A stretch of DNA of 64,000 nt from DATFRY01 sp035489015 (GTDB lineage Bacteria > Myxococcota_A > Polyangia > Haliangiales > Haliangiaceae), in the NCBI GenBank assembly GCA_035489015.1, contig DATHKR010000256.1, forward strand, positions 62,001 through 126,000, given 5' to 3'. Shown here in pieces: positions 19,580 through 28,794 of this stretch. The notes below the pieces were generated by a model. It was not told where the DNA came from, searched no databases, and saw only the letters and a program-made list of their open reading frames with translations. The position numbers were made by a program, and so were the translations under genes. How positions within the stretch are numbered: position 1 is the first letter of the stretch; each line of letters begins with the position of its first letter.

Positions 19580-20641
19580 ATGGCACGCCAGGTCCACGAG
19601 GAAGCAGCCCACGCCGAGGGCGAGCTCGCCGCCGTCGAGCGCGGCAGCGAGCGCGCGCTCATGGTCGCGCTGCGCCCGCGCAACTTCACCGAGTACATCG
19701 GCCAGCGCGAGGTGGTCGACAACCTGAAGGTGGCGGTCGCGGCGGCGCGGCAGGGCGGGTGGACGCTCGACCACTTCCTGTTCGCCGGGCCGCCCGGGCT
19801 GGGCAAGACCACGCTGGCCCACGTCATCGCGACGGAGCTCGACGTGCGCCTGCACGTGACCAGCGGGCCGGCCATCGATCACAAGGGCATGCTGGCCAGC
19901 CTGTTGACCGGGCTGGGCGAGGGGGACGTCCTCTTCATCGACGAGATCCACCGGCTGACCCCGGTGGTGGAGGAGAACCTCTATCCGGCGATGGAGGACT
20001 TTCGCTTCGACCTCTTCATCGGCGACGGTCCCCACGCCCGCTCGGTGTCGATGCAGCTGCCGCGCTTCACCCTGCTGGGCGCGACCACCCGCATGGGCCT
20101 GCTCAGCTCGCCGCTGCTCGACCGGTTCGGTTTCCACTGGCAGCTCGGCTACTACACCAGCGACGAGCTGACGTCGATCATCACCCGCTCGGCCGGGCTG
20201 CTCGGCCTCGCGGTCGAGCCGGACGGGGCGGCCGAGATCGCGCGCCGCTCGCGCGGCACCCCGCGCATCGCCAACCGGCTGCTGCGCCGGGTTCGCGACT
20301 TCGCCGAGGTGGAGGGGAGCGGGGCGGTCGGCCGCTCGATCGCCGCGTTCGCGCTCGAGCGGCTGCGGGTCGACCAGCAGGGGCTGGACGCGCTCGACCG
20401 CTCGTACCTGTCGGTCATCATCGACCGGTTCGACGGCGGTCCGGTCGGGATCGAGGCGATCGCCGCGTCGCTCAGCGAGGAGCGCGGCACGCTGGAGGAT
20501 GTGGTCGAGCCGTTCCTGCTCCAGGCCGGCTTCATCGCGCGCACCTCGCGCGGCCGGGTCGCCACCCGCGCGGCCTACGACCACCTCAAGATCCCGTGTC
20601 CCGACCGGGCGCCCACCGGCGCGCAGGGCCGGCTCTTCTAG
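19580..20641 (+). CDS. ruvB: Holliday junction branch-migration ATPase RuvB
   Basis: 353 aa. AAA+ motor: leading LRPRNFTEYIGQ, Walker A GPPGLGKTT (70-78), Walker B DEIH (121-124), sensor 1 LLGATTRMGLLSSPLLDRF, sensor 2 RRSRGTPRIANRLLRR, and a C-terminal winged helix (LEDVVEPFLLQAGFIARTSRGR). Preceded by AGGAGA. It is the last gene of the cluster and converges on the CorC-family gene; only 43 nt separate the stops and no strong terminator is seen there. Confidence 0.97.
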   Translation: MARQVHEEAAHAEGELAAVERGSERALMVALRPRNFTEYIGQREVVDNLKVAVAAARQGGWTLDHFLFAGPPGLGKTTLAHVIATELDVRLHVTSGPAIDHKGMLASLLTGLGEGDVLFIDEIHRLTPVVEENLYPAMEDFRFDLFIGDGPHARSVSMQLPRFTLLGATTRMGLLSSPLLDRFGFHWQLGYYTSDELTSIITRSAGLLGLAVEPDGAAEIARRSRGTPRIANRLLRRVRDFAEVEGSGAVGRSIAAFALERLRVDQQGLDALDRSYLSVIIDRFDGGPVGIEAIAASLSEERGTLEDVVEPFLLQAGFIARTSRGRVATRAAYDHLKIPCPDRAPTGAQGRLF

Positions 20642-20684
20642 AATCAGGGCCTGGATCGCGCGGCGCCCGGCCCGGCGGTGCGGC

Positions 20685-22049
20685 TCAGCCGGTCGGCGCG
20701 GATCCTTCGTCCTCGTCGTCGTCGTCCTCGGGCTTGCCGTCGCCGGACGGGGCGATCGGCGGCGGGCGCGTGATGCGGCAGCGGCTGACCCCGTGGCCCT
20801 CGACCTCGATCACCTCGAGGTCCAGGCCGCCCCAGCTGACCCGGTCGCCGACCTCGGGCGGGCGATCGAGCTCGGCCAGGACCAGCCCGCTGACCGTGTC
20901 GACCTCCTCGTGCTCGAGCGGGATGTCGAAGTGCTCGCCGACCTCCTCGACCCGGACGGTGCCGGCCGCGACCAGCGCGCCGCCCGGCTCCTCCCAGCGG
21001 TCGGGCGGCCCGGCGGTGACCTCGTCCTCGATGTTGCCGACCACCTCCTCGAACAGGTCCTCGGTGGTGATGAGCCCGTCGGTGCCGCCGTGCTCGTCCA
21101 TCACCACCGCCATCTGCGAGCGCGCCCGCCGCAGCGTCTCCAGCACGGTGTCGAGGGTGGCGCTGCCGGGTACGAACGGGATCGGCCGCACGTCGCTCTG
21201 CCGGATGGTCCGTCCCTCGGCCAGCCGGCGGATGAGGTCCTTGATGTGGACGGTGCCCACGATGTGGTCGAGGTCGTGGGCGTAGACCGGGTAGCGCGTG
21301 TGCGGGGCGGCCCGCACCACCCGGTTCACCTCCTCGCTGGCGGCGCCGGTCTCGATGCCGAGGATCTGCACGCGCGGGATCATCGCCTCGCGCGCGGTCG
21401 TCTGGCCGAAGTCGACCAGCTCGGCCAGGACCTGGGCCGACTGCGGGCCGAGCAGTCCCTCCTCCTCGCTCTCCCACACGATGTCCTGCAGCTCCTCGGC
21501 GGTGTACTGCTGGGCGCCGAACCGGCGCTCGATGCCGAACAGGCGCAGGAGCGCGTTGCCGATCAGGTTGAGCACGACCACCACCGGGTAGAACGCCAGC
21601 TCGAACGCGCGCATCAGCGCGGCCAGGCGCAGCGCGGCGCGCAGCGGATCGGCCAGCGCCACCGCCTTGGGCATCATCTCGCCCAGGACGATGTGGAGGA
21701 AGCTGAGCAGCAGCACGGCGAGCGCGCCGGCCGCGCCGTGCGAGAGCAGCCAGGTCGGCCCGCCGGTGCCGGCGAGGAGACCGTGCAGCCAGGTGGCCAG
21801 CTGGCTCTCGCCGTACATGCCCAGGGCCAGGCTGGCCCCGGTGATGCCGAGCTGCGCGGTCGCGATGTAGCGGTCCTGGCGGCGCGGATCGCGCGCGATG
21901 CGGGCCACCGCCACCGCCCAGCGGTTGCCGGTCCGGGCCTGCTCGCGCGCGGCCAGGGGCGGCGCTCCGATCACCGCGAACTCGGCGGCCACGAACAGCG
22001 CGTTCAGGCCGATGAGCAGGGCGATGACCAGGATGGCGACCGGATCCAT
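20685..22049 (-). CDS. CNNM/CorC family transporter: DUF21, CBS pair and CorC_HlyC domain
   Basis: 454 aa. N-terminal DUF21 membrane domain (about 1-190, three to four helices, from ILVIALLIGLNALFVAAEFAVIGA), a CBS pair (about 205-340: AMIPRVQILGIETGA, ...TRYPVYAHDLDHIVGTVHIKDL, ...MAVVMDEHGGTDGLITTEDLFEEVVGNIEDE) and a C-terminal CorC_HlyC domain (about 355-440, VEEVGEHFDIPL...EVGDRVSWGGLDLEVIEVEG). The family (TlyC/YhdP/CNNM) is linked to Mg2+/Co2+ efflux; the haemolysin label is historical. Follows a paralogue by 5 nt, forming a tandem pair at the end of the gap-dapF operon. The acidic tail (EDDDDEDEGSAPTG) is disordered. Confidence 0.9.
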   Translation of the reverse strand: MDPVAILVIALLIGLNALFVAAEFAVIGAPPLAAREQARTGNRWAVAVARIARDPRRQDRYIATAQLGITGASLALGMYGESQLATWLHGLLAGTGGPTWLLSHGAAGALAVLLLSFLHIVLGEMMPKAVALADPLRAALRLAALMRAFELAFYPVVVVLNLIGNALLRLFGIERRFGAQQYTAEELQDIVWESEEEGLLGPQSAQVLAELVDFGQTTAREAMIPRVQILGIETGAASEEVNRVVRAAPHTRYPVYAHDLDHIVGTVHIKDLIRRLAEGRTIRQSDVRPIPFVPGSATLDTVLETLRRARSQMAVVMDEHGGTDGLITTEDLFEEVVGNIEDEVTAGPPDRWEEPGGALVAAGTVRVEEVGEHFDIPLEHEEVDTVSGLVLAELDRPPEVGDRVSWGGLDLEVIEVEGHGVSRCRITRPPPIAPSGDGKPEDDDDEDEGSAPTG

Positions 22050-22054
22050 GGCGG

Positions 22055-23125
22055 TCAGCGCCCCCGCCGCCGGCGAATGTCGCCCTTGAGCTCGTCGGTG
22101 AAGGCGCCGAACACCTCGCTCAGCACGTCCTCCAGGGTGATGAGCCCGACCACCGCGTTGCCCTCGCCGACCACGAGGGCGAGCTGGGTCCGGCGCTCGC
22201 GCAGCTGGACCAGGACCTGATCGGCCGTGGCGTGGGCCTGAACGGTGACCACCGGTCGGACCAGGTCGACCACCGTGCGCACCGTCTTGGCCTCCATCTG
22301 GCGGAGCAGGACGTCCTTGGTGTGGAGCACCCCGATCACCCGGTCGAGGCCGCCGCGGTGCACCGGAAAGCGCGTGAACGGGGACTCGGCCACCAGCTGG
22401 ACCACCTGCGCGGCCGGGGTGGCCACGTCGATCGACACGATCTGCGTCCGCGGCACCATGAGGTCGCGGGCGCGCCGCACGCCGAGCCGGAGCGCGCGCC
22501 GCAGGCGGCGGCGGTCCTCCACGTCGAGCTCGCCGTCCGACGCGCTGTCGGTGAGGATGAGGTCGATCTCGCCCGGCGAGTGGACGTGGTGATGGCGGGT
22601 CGAGCGGACCCGGAACAGCTTGAGCAGCAAGAGGCCACTGCCGTTGAACAGGAACACGAGCGGCGAGAACAGGCGCAGCGACCAGCTGAGCGGCAGGGCG
22701 CTCAGCAGGGAGGTCTGGGTCGGGAACTGGAGCGCGAGCGACTTGGGCAGGAGCTCACCCAGGATCATGTGCAGCACCGTCATGGTGACGAGCACGATCA
22801 CCGCCGCCGCCGAGTGGGCTGTCGCCGCGCTCCAGCTGCCCAGGTTCGCCACCAGCGGCTGGACCAGCGGGGCGATCACGGCCTGGCTGTAGGCGCCCAG
22901 CACCAGGCTCGACACCGTGATGCCGATCTGACAGGCGGCGATGGCGCGGTCGAGGTCGGCCGGGTGCTCGACGATCGGCAGCAGCCGGCGGGCCAGCCAG
23001 TTCTTCTCCTCGGCCAGCTGGCGGATCTTGCTGCGCCGGACCGCGACCACGCTCAGCTCGGCGGCCACGTAGAGCGCGGTCACCGCGATGAGGAAGGAGA
23101 TGACCAGGAAGGCCGAGAGGATCAC
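22055..23125 (-). CDS. CNNM/CorC family transporter lacking the CorC_HlyC domain
   Basis: 356 aa paralogue of the next gene downstream. DUF21 domain (LVISFLIAVTALYVAAELSVVAVRRSKIRQ onward, about 1-195) and CBS pair (about 205-340: DLMVPRTQIVSIDVATPA, FTRFPVHRGGLDRVIGVLHTKDV, LALVVGEGNAVVGLITLEDVLSEVFGAF) are intact, but the protein stops in DELKGDIRRRRGR, where CorC_HlyC would begin. Short and long paralogues in tandem suggest a heteromer, though this is inference. Starts 57 nt after dapF; upstream is ACGTGATCCTCTCG with a weak ribosome-binding site. Confidence 0.88.
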   Translation of the reverse strand: MILSAFLVISFLIAVTALYVAAELSVVAVRRSKIRQLAEEKNWLARRLLPIVEHPADLDRAIAACQIGITVSSLVLGAYSQAVIAPLVQPLVANLGSWSAATAHSAAAVIVLVTMTVLHMILGELLPKSLALQFPTQTSLLSALPLSWSLRLFSPLVFLFNGSGLLLLKLFRVRSTRHHHVHSPGEIDLILTDSASDGELDVEDRRRLRRALRLGVRRARDLMVPRTQIVSIDVATPAAQVVQLVAESPFTRFPVHRGGLDRVIGVLHTKDVLLRQMEAKTVRTVVDLVRPVVTVQAHATADQVLVQLRERRTQLALVVGEGNAVVGLITLEDVLSEVFGAFTDELKGDIRRRRGR

Positions 23126-23182
23126 GTCAGCGCTTCCGGCCAGGACTCGACACCTGGAGCGGCTCGCCGCACGCTGGCCGGC

Positions 23183-24091
<909 letters not shown>

Positions 24092-24125
24092 GGATGCTGC
24101 TCCCGAGCCCGGCGCTCGCGAGCGT

Positions 24126-24761
24126 CTACGGCGTGGTGCCGGGCTTGTCGGCCGGAGTCGCCGGCTTGTCGGTCGCGGGCTTGTCGGCCGCGGGCTTGTC
24201 GGTCGGAGTCGCGGCGCCCGCCTTGTCGGCTGCAGGCTTGTCGGCCGCGGGCTTGTCGGCCGGAGTCGCGGCGCCCGCCTTGTCAGCTGCAGGCTTGTCG
24301 GTCGGAGTCGCGGCGCTCGGAGTCGCGGCGCCCTCGGGGGCCGTCGCACCCTCGTCGGCCGGCGTCTCCATCTCGGTCGCGCTCTCGTCGTCCGACCCGG
24401 TCGTCGCCGCGCCCGCCGGCGAGGGCGCCGCCGCCGGCACCGTCGGGCCCGCGGCCTCCTCGTGAGCCCGCTCCTTGGCCGCGTGCTGCTGCTCGGAGCG
24501 CGCCCAGATCTTCTTCAGCGGGTCCGTCGACGGAGTGGACAGCCAGGCCAGCGTCATCGACGTGATCATGAAGATGATCGCCGCCGACACGGTGAGCCGC
24601 CGCAGGAAGTTGCCGGCGCCCGACCCACCGAACACCGTGCCCATGCTGGACCCGCCGCCGAAGGCAGCGCCCATGCCGCCGCCCTTTCCCGCCTGGAGCA
24701 GGACGGTCAGCATCAAAAAGATGCAGACCAGCACGTGAAGAATGGTCACCAGGGTTTCCAT
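24126..24761 (-). CDS. secG: SecG preprotein translocase subunit with a long repetitive tail
   Basis: 211 aa. Residues 1-80 are a normal SecG: two membrane helices (about 5-23 and 55-75) around the GKGGGMGAAFGGGSSMGTVFG loop. It stabilises SecYE during protein export. Typical SecG is 75-115 aa. Here a 130-residue Ala/Pro/Lys/Asp tail follows, with roughly eight ADKP-type repeats (TDKPAADKAGAATPADKP style) in the last 65 residues. The tail is on the opposite face from the cytosolic loop in the usual topology. Position after tpiA (36 nt) follows the widespread gap-pgk-tpi-secG order. Confidence 0.92.
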   Translation of the reverse strand: METLVTILHVLVCIFLMLTVLLQAGKGGGMGAAFGGGSSMGTVFGGSGAGNFLRRLTVSAAIIFMITSMTLAWLSTPSTDPLKKIWARSEQQHAAKERAHEEAAGPTVPAAAPSPAGAATTGSDDESATEMETPADEGATAPEGAATPSAATPTDKPAADKAGAATPADKPAADKPAADKAGAATPTDKPAADKPATDKPATPADKPGTTP

Positions 24762-24797
24762 AGACCCGAGGGTTCTAGCAGCCCTACGCGCGAAAGT

Positions 24798-25568
24798 CTA
24801 TCCAGCGCGCGGCCGTGCCGCCTTCACGATGGCCGCGAAATCCTCGGCCTTCAGCGAGGCACCGCCGACCAGGGCGCCGTCCACGTCCGGCTGCCTCATG
24901 AGCTCCGCCGCGTTGTCCGGCTTGACCGAGCCGCCGTACTGGATGCGGACCCCGGCGCCCGCGGCCGCGAACCGGTCGCGCAGGAGCCCGCGCACGTACG
25001 CGTGCACCTCCTGGGCCTGGGCCGGGGTCGCGGTTCGCCCGGTCCCGATCGCCCACACCGGCTCGTACGCCACGATGACCCGGTCCAGGTCAGCCGCGGC
25101 CAGCGGGGCCATTGCGGCGGCCATCTGCGCCCCGACCCGGCTCTCGGTCCGGCCGCCGTCGCGCTCCGCCTCGGTCTCGCCCACGCACACGATGACCCGC
25201 AGCCCGGCGTCCAGCACGGCCCGCGCCTTGCGGCCGACCGCGTCATCCTCCTCGCCGAACAGGGTCCGCCGCTCGCTGTGACCGACGATGACGCCGGTCG
25301 CGCCCGCGTCGCCCAGGAGCGACGCCGACACCTCGCCGGTGAACGCGCCGCGCTCCTGCCAGTAGCAGCTCTGCCCCCAGACCCCGAGGTTCGAGTCCTC
25401 GAGCCGCCGGGCCACCGCCTGGATCGCGGTGAAGACGGGCGCCACGCCGATCTCGACGTCGCGCACCGCCCCGAGCTGGTTCTTGAGCTCGGTGACCAGC
25501 GCGATCGACTCGGCGATGGTCTTCTGAAGCTTCCAGTTCCCCACGACGATCGGCGTTCGCCCGGCCAT
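24798..25568 (-). CDS. tpiA: Triosephosphate isomerase
   Basis: 256 aa. Interconverts dihydroxyacetone phosphate and glyceraldehyde 3-phosphate. Active-site residues: Lys13 (VVGNWKLQK), His97 (VIVGHSERR), Glu169 (VAYEPVWAIGTG), plus phosphate loop IQYGGSVKPDNA and DGALVGGASL. The ATG at 25568 is preferred: it is preceded by AAGGGG and gives the canonical start. A GTG at 25583 overlaps the pgk stop (GTGA) and would add five residues. Confidence 0.96.
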   Translation of the reverse strand: MAGRTPIVVGNWKLQKTIAESIALVTELKNQLGAVRDVEIGVAPVFTAIQAVARRLEDSNLGVWGQSCYWQERGAFTGEVSASLLGDAGATGVIVGHSERRTLFGEEDDAVGRKARAVLDAGLRVIVCVGETEAERDGGRTESRVGAQMAAAMAPLAAADLDRVIVAYEPVWAIGTGRTATPAQAQEVHAYVRGLLRDRFAAAGAGVRIQYGGSVKPDNAAELMRQPDVDGALVGGASLKAEDFAAIVKAARPRAG

Positions 25569-25579
25569 GCTCGACCCCT

Positions 25580-26818
25580 TCACTTTTCGCCGCGCGCGGC
25601 CAGCGCCTCGATGCCGGGCAGGGTCATCCCCTGCACGAACTCGAGCGACGCACCGCCGCCGGTCGACACGTGCGAGACCTTGTCGGCCACGCCCGCCTGG
25701 TTCACCGCCGCCACGCTGTCGCCGCCGCCGACCACGCTGTAGGCCATGCGGTTCTGCGCCACCGCCCGGGCCAGCGCGAGGGTCCCGGCCGCGAACGCCG
25801 GGTTCTCGAACACGCCCATCGGCCCGTTCCAGAAGATCGTCCGCGCCCGCTCCACCTCCTCGGCAAAGGCGCGCGCCGAGCGCGGCCCGATGTCGAGCGC
25901 CATCTGGTCGCCCGGCACCGCGTCGAGCGCGACCGCCTGGCCGGCCGAGGCGCGCGGCCCCTCGCCGACCAGGAGATCGGTCGGCAGCCGCACCAGCACC
26001 TTCTGGTCGAGCGCCTTGCGCAGGAAGTTGCGGGCGACCGGCAGCCGGTCCTCCTCGACCAGGCTCCTGCCCAGGTCGTGTCCGCGCGCGCGCAGAAACG
26101 TGTTGGCCATCGCCCCGCCGATCGCGATCACGTCGACTCGATCGAGCAGCGCCTCGAGCACCTCGATCTTGTCCGATACCTTGGCCCCGCCCAGGATGGC
26201 CAGGTACGGCCGGTCGACCTCGCCGAGCAACCTGCTCAGGCCCTCGACCTCCTGGTACATGAGGAAGCCGGCCGCGGCGTCGGGCACGTACGGGATCATC
26301 CCGACGGTGGACGCGTGGGCGCGGTGGGCGGTGCCGAACGCATCGTTCACGTACGCGTCGGCGTAGGAGGCGAGCGCGCGGGCGAACCCGTCCTCGTTGG
26401 CCTCCTCGCCCGGGTTGAAGCGCAGGTTCTCCAGCATCCCGACCTGGCCGTCGCGCAGGTCGGCCACCACCTTGCGGGCGCCGTCGCCGACCGGCTCGTC
26501 GGTCAGTGCGATGTCGCAGTCGAGCAGCTCGGCCAGGTGGGCGGCGACCGGCTCGAGAGAGAACTCCGGCGACGGCTTGCCCTTGGGGCGACCCAGGTGC
26601 GAGGCGAGGATGAGCCGCGCCCCGCGCTCGCGCAGGTGCTGGATGGTCGGCAGCGACGCGCGGATGCGCGAGTCGTCGCCGACCTTCCTCGATTCCCCCT
26701 CGCCCTCGAACGGCACGTTCAGGTCGACGCGCAGGAACACCCGCTTGCCCTCGACGGGCATGTCCTTGACCTGGCGGATGGACGCGGTCTTCGGCCTGGC
26801 CGGTTCTCTGGTGGTCAT
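25580..26818 (-). CDS. pgk: Phosphoglycerate kinase
   Basis: 412 aa. Makes ATP from 1,3-bisphosphoglycerate. N-domain: KRVFLRVDLNVPFEG, DDSRIRASLPTI, LILASHLGRPKGK (substrate-binding His/Arg), LENLRFNPGEE. C-domain: AILGGAKVSDKIEVL, IAIGGAMANTFL, IFWNGPMGVFE, VVGGGDSVAAV and STGGGASLEF nucleotide motifs. About 15 extra residues precede the usual start (MTTREPARPKTASIRQVKDM), so an internal ATG at the MPVEGKR position is a possible alternative. 7 nt after gap. Confidence 0.97.
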   Translation of the reverse strand: MTTREPARPKTASIRQVKDMPVEGKRVFLRVDLNVPFEGEGESRKVGDDSRIRASLPTIQHLRERGARLILASHLGRPKGKPSPEFSLEPVAAHLAELLDCDIALTDEPVGDGARKVVADLRDGQVGMLENLRFNPGEEANEDGFARALASYADAYVNDAFGTAHRAHASTVGMIPYVPDAAAGFLMYQEVEGLSRLLGEVDRPYLAILGGAKVSDKIEVLEALLDRVDVIAIGGAMANTFLRARGHDLGRSLVEEDRLPVARNFLRKALDQKVLVRLPTDLLVGEGPRASAGQAVALDAVPGDQMALDIGPRSARAFAEEVERARTIFWNGPMGVFENPAFAAGTLALARAVAQNRMAYSVVGGGDSVAAVNQAGVADKVSHVSTGGGASLEFVQGMTLPGIEALAARGEK

Positions 26819-26825
26819 GGTCGGT

Positions 26826-27830
26826 CTACAGCTTGCCGGCGACGAACACGGCCAGGTCGTACAGGCGCTGCGCGTAGGCCGACTCGTTGTCGTACCAGGC
26901 CATCACCTTGGCCAGATCGCCCACCGTGTTGGTCTGCTCGGCGTCGACCACCGCCGAGTGGAGGTCGCCGTTGAAGTCGCACGACACCAGCGGCTCGTCG
27001 GACACGGTCAGGATGCCGGCCAGCGGGCCGGCCGCGGCCTTGCGGAAGGCGTCGTTGATCTCGTCGCGCTTGGCCGGCTTCTCGAGCCGCACGGTCAGGT
27101 CGACCAGCGACACGTTCGGGGTCGGCACGCGGATGGCGGTGCCGTCCAGCTTGCCGGCCATGGCGGGCAGGACCTCCTTCAGCGCCTTGGCCGCGCCGGT
27201 CGACGTCGGGATCATCGACAGCGCCGCCGCGCGCGCCCGCCGCAGGTCCTTGTGCGGCAGGTCGAGGATGTTCTGGTCGTTGGTGTAGCTGTGGATCGTC
27301 GTCATCAGCCCGCTCACGATCCCGAACGACTCGTGCAGCACCTTGGCCACCGGCGCCAGGCAGTTGGTGGTGCACGACGCGTTGGACAGGATGTGGTGGC
27401 TGGCCGGCTGGTACGACTCGAGGTTGATCCCGCACGCCAGCGTGACGTCCGGGTCCTTGGCCGGCGCGCTGATCAGCACCTTCTTCGCGCCGCCGGTCAG
27501 GTGCTTGCCCGCGTCGGCCCGCGACACGAACAGGCCGGTCGACTCGATGACGATGTCGGCGCCGACGTCCTTCCAGGGGATCTTCGCCGGGTCGCGCTCG
27601 GCCGAGATGCGGATCTCGTCGCCATCGACCACCAGGCTTTGCTCCTTCGCCTCCACCTTGCCCGGGAAGCGTCCGTGCACCGAATCGTGTCGGAGCAGGT
27701 GGGCGAGGGTCTTCACATCGGTGATGTCGTTGATGAGGACCAGGTCGAGGGCCGGGTTTGCCGCGTGCGAGCGCACGAACGAGCGCCCGATACGACCGAA
27801 TCCATTGATACCAACGCGCACTTTGGCCAT
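26826..27830 (-). CDS. gap: Glyceraldehyde-3-phosphate dehydrogenase
   Basis: 334 aa. NAD-dependent glycolytic enzyme. Rossmann motif VGINGFGRIGRS, NDI at 34-36 (NAD preference), catalytic Cys153 in SNASCTTNC and His180 in TTIHSYTNDQ, C-terminal WYDNESAYAQRL. First gene of the glycolysis-secG-dapF operon; start preceded by CGGAGATAGAC. A minus-strand promoter (27901-27873) lies about 40 nt upstream. Confidence 0.97.
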   Translation of the reverse strand: MAKVRVGINGFGRIGRSFVRSHAANPALDLVLINDITDVKTLAHLLRHDSVHGRFPGKVEAKEQSLVVDGDEIRISAERDPAKIPWKDVGADIVIESTGLFVSRADAGKHLTGGAKKVLISAPAKDPDVTLACGINLESYQPASHHILSNASCTTNCLAPVAKVLHESFGIVSGLMTTIHSYTNDQNILDLPHKDLRRARAAALSMIPTSTGAAKALKEVLPAMAGKLDGTAIRVPTPNVSLVDLTVRLEKPAKRDEINDAFRKAAAGPLAGILTVSDEPLVSCDFNGDLHSAVVDAEQTNTVGDLAKVMAWYDNESAYAQRLYDLAVFVAGKL

Positions 27831-27872
27831 GTCTATCTCCGCTTCGGAAGCTCAGTGCTTCGCGTTCCCGGG

Positions 27873-27901
27873 AGGTTAGACCAAGCCACGAGGGCTGTCG
27901 A
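27873..27901 (-). promoter_or_regulatory. Promoter of the gap operon
   Basis: On the minus strand TCGACA (27901-27896), 17-nt spacer, TAACCT (27878-27873). Leader of about 36 nt with a GGAG ribosome-binding site before gap. Confidence 0.45.
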
Positions 27902-28016
27902 CCGCGGCGGGCCGAGCTGCGCGGTCAGCGTGGAGGGCGCGGCACCGATCCAGAGAGGCCTGCGCCCGCGCGCCATCTCGGGGATGGCGCGCCGGGGTGA
28001 TGGGGAACGGGGACGG

Positions 28017-28247
28017 CTACGCGCGGCGCGCCAGCGGGCGCGGGCGAGTCGATTCACGACTCATGTCGTCGGTCACCTCGGAGAGGAGCTCGGTCGCGAG
28101 CGCGACGATCTGTCGATCGTCGTAGCCTTGCGACTTGAGCTCGCGAAAGATCGACTTGGCCAGGATCCGCACCGGGCGGTTCTTCTGGATGAGGGGCTCG
28201 GACTGACCGCGGTCAGCCTGATTCTTTTCTGTCGTCACGGTTTGCAC
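28017..28247 (-). CDS. Small helical hypothetical protein
   Basis: 76 aa from a GTG at 28247 with GCAGAG upstream; a GTG three codons in (28238) is an alternative. Not recognised. The middle (IQKNRPVRILAKSIFRELKSQGYDDRQIVALATELLSEVTDDM) predicts two amphipathic helices, while the ends are charged and disordered. Such a compact basic/acidic helical unit could bind protein or nucleic acid, but there is no specific motif. It is 186 nt upstream of gap on the same strand, with the gap promoter between them. Its 5' part contains a 14-bp perfect palindrome CTGACCGCGGTCAG (28203-28216). Confidence 0.5.
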   Translation of the reverse strand: MQTVTTEKNQADRGQSEPLIQKNRPVRILAKSIFRELKSQGYDDRQIVALATELLSEVTDDMSRESTRPRPLARRA

Positions 28248-28463
28248 GATTTGCTCTGCGGGTGAAACCCCGCGACTCCGGGCTGGTTGATAGCACCGCC
28301 CATGCCATGCGCAAGCATGCGGATTGGCTCGGTGCGAAGTCGTCAACGCGCACGCGGTTCTGCAGCGGTGGTGCGTAAGGCGCGATCGCCTGCGAAGCGT
28401 TCTGCGCACCGCTCTTCGCTCGCGACCGCGGGCCGTTCATGGATCATGGGTCGGCGCGTCATC

Positions 28464-28518
28464 CGATCGACGCGCCTCGATCGGCGCGCCTGCCTTGCGC
28501 CTGCTTTGCGCCTGCATT
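28464..28518 (+). repeat. Tandem direct repeats, candidate operator array
   Basis: CGATCGACGCGCCT / CGATCGGCGCGCCT (28464-28477, 28478-28491; 13 of 14 identical) runs directly into GCGCCTGCNTT x3 (28486-28496, 28497-28507, 28508-28518). The 11-bp period equals about one DNA turn, so copies face the same side of the helix. It lies about 100 bp upstream of the predicted lamB -35. Confidence 0.55.
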
Positions 28519-28620
28519 GATCGATGCGCGCGTCGACCTTCGTCCGATCCCGCCATCGTCCCCGCGATCCTCCAATGAGGGGGCCGGACCTGTGCAGGGC
28601 TACAAACCTGCGCCAGCGTC

Positions 28621-28649
28621 TTTACTGCGGAGATCGGAATCTGGATTAT
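28621..28649 (+). promoter_or_regulatory. Candidate promoter of the maltoporin operon
   Basis: TTTACT (28621-28626), 17-nt spacer, GATTAT (28644-28649). Leader about 140 nt. Confidence 0.4.
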
Positions 28650-28794
28650 GGCTTCCGCGAAAGGAGAGTGTTCCGCGTCGAGCCGACTGCAGGGGCGACG
28701 GTGGGCCTTCGGGGAGGGCAGGGAACACACGAATGGCTCGTTTATTGGCCAATGGCCGGAACCTTTGCCTGGATGCGGACACGGGAGATACAGA

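Larger units (their letters stand above)
28248..28794. other. 547-bp gene-free region upstream of the maltoporin gene
   Basis: No convincing reading frame on either strand. Contents: a small CATGC-gcaa-GCATG hairpin (28306-28319), two copies of a 14-bp element and three of an 11-bp element (28464-28518), a probable promoter (28621-28649) and a leader of about 140 nt with AAAGGAGAG and a TTGGCCAAT palindrome. Likely the control region of the maltodextrin operon. Confidence 0.5.

Noticed and set aside
28203..28216. 14-bp perfect palindrome CTGACCGCGGTCAG
   Set aside because: Lies inside the small 28017-28247 coding frame and has no partner copy; too little to call an operator.
28648..28794. 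49-residue upstream extension of the maltoporin
   Set aside because: It would precede the signal peptide and lies in the leader; ATG 28795 has a ribosome-binding site.
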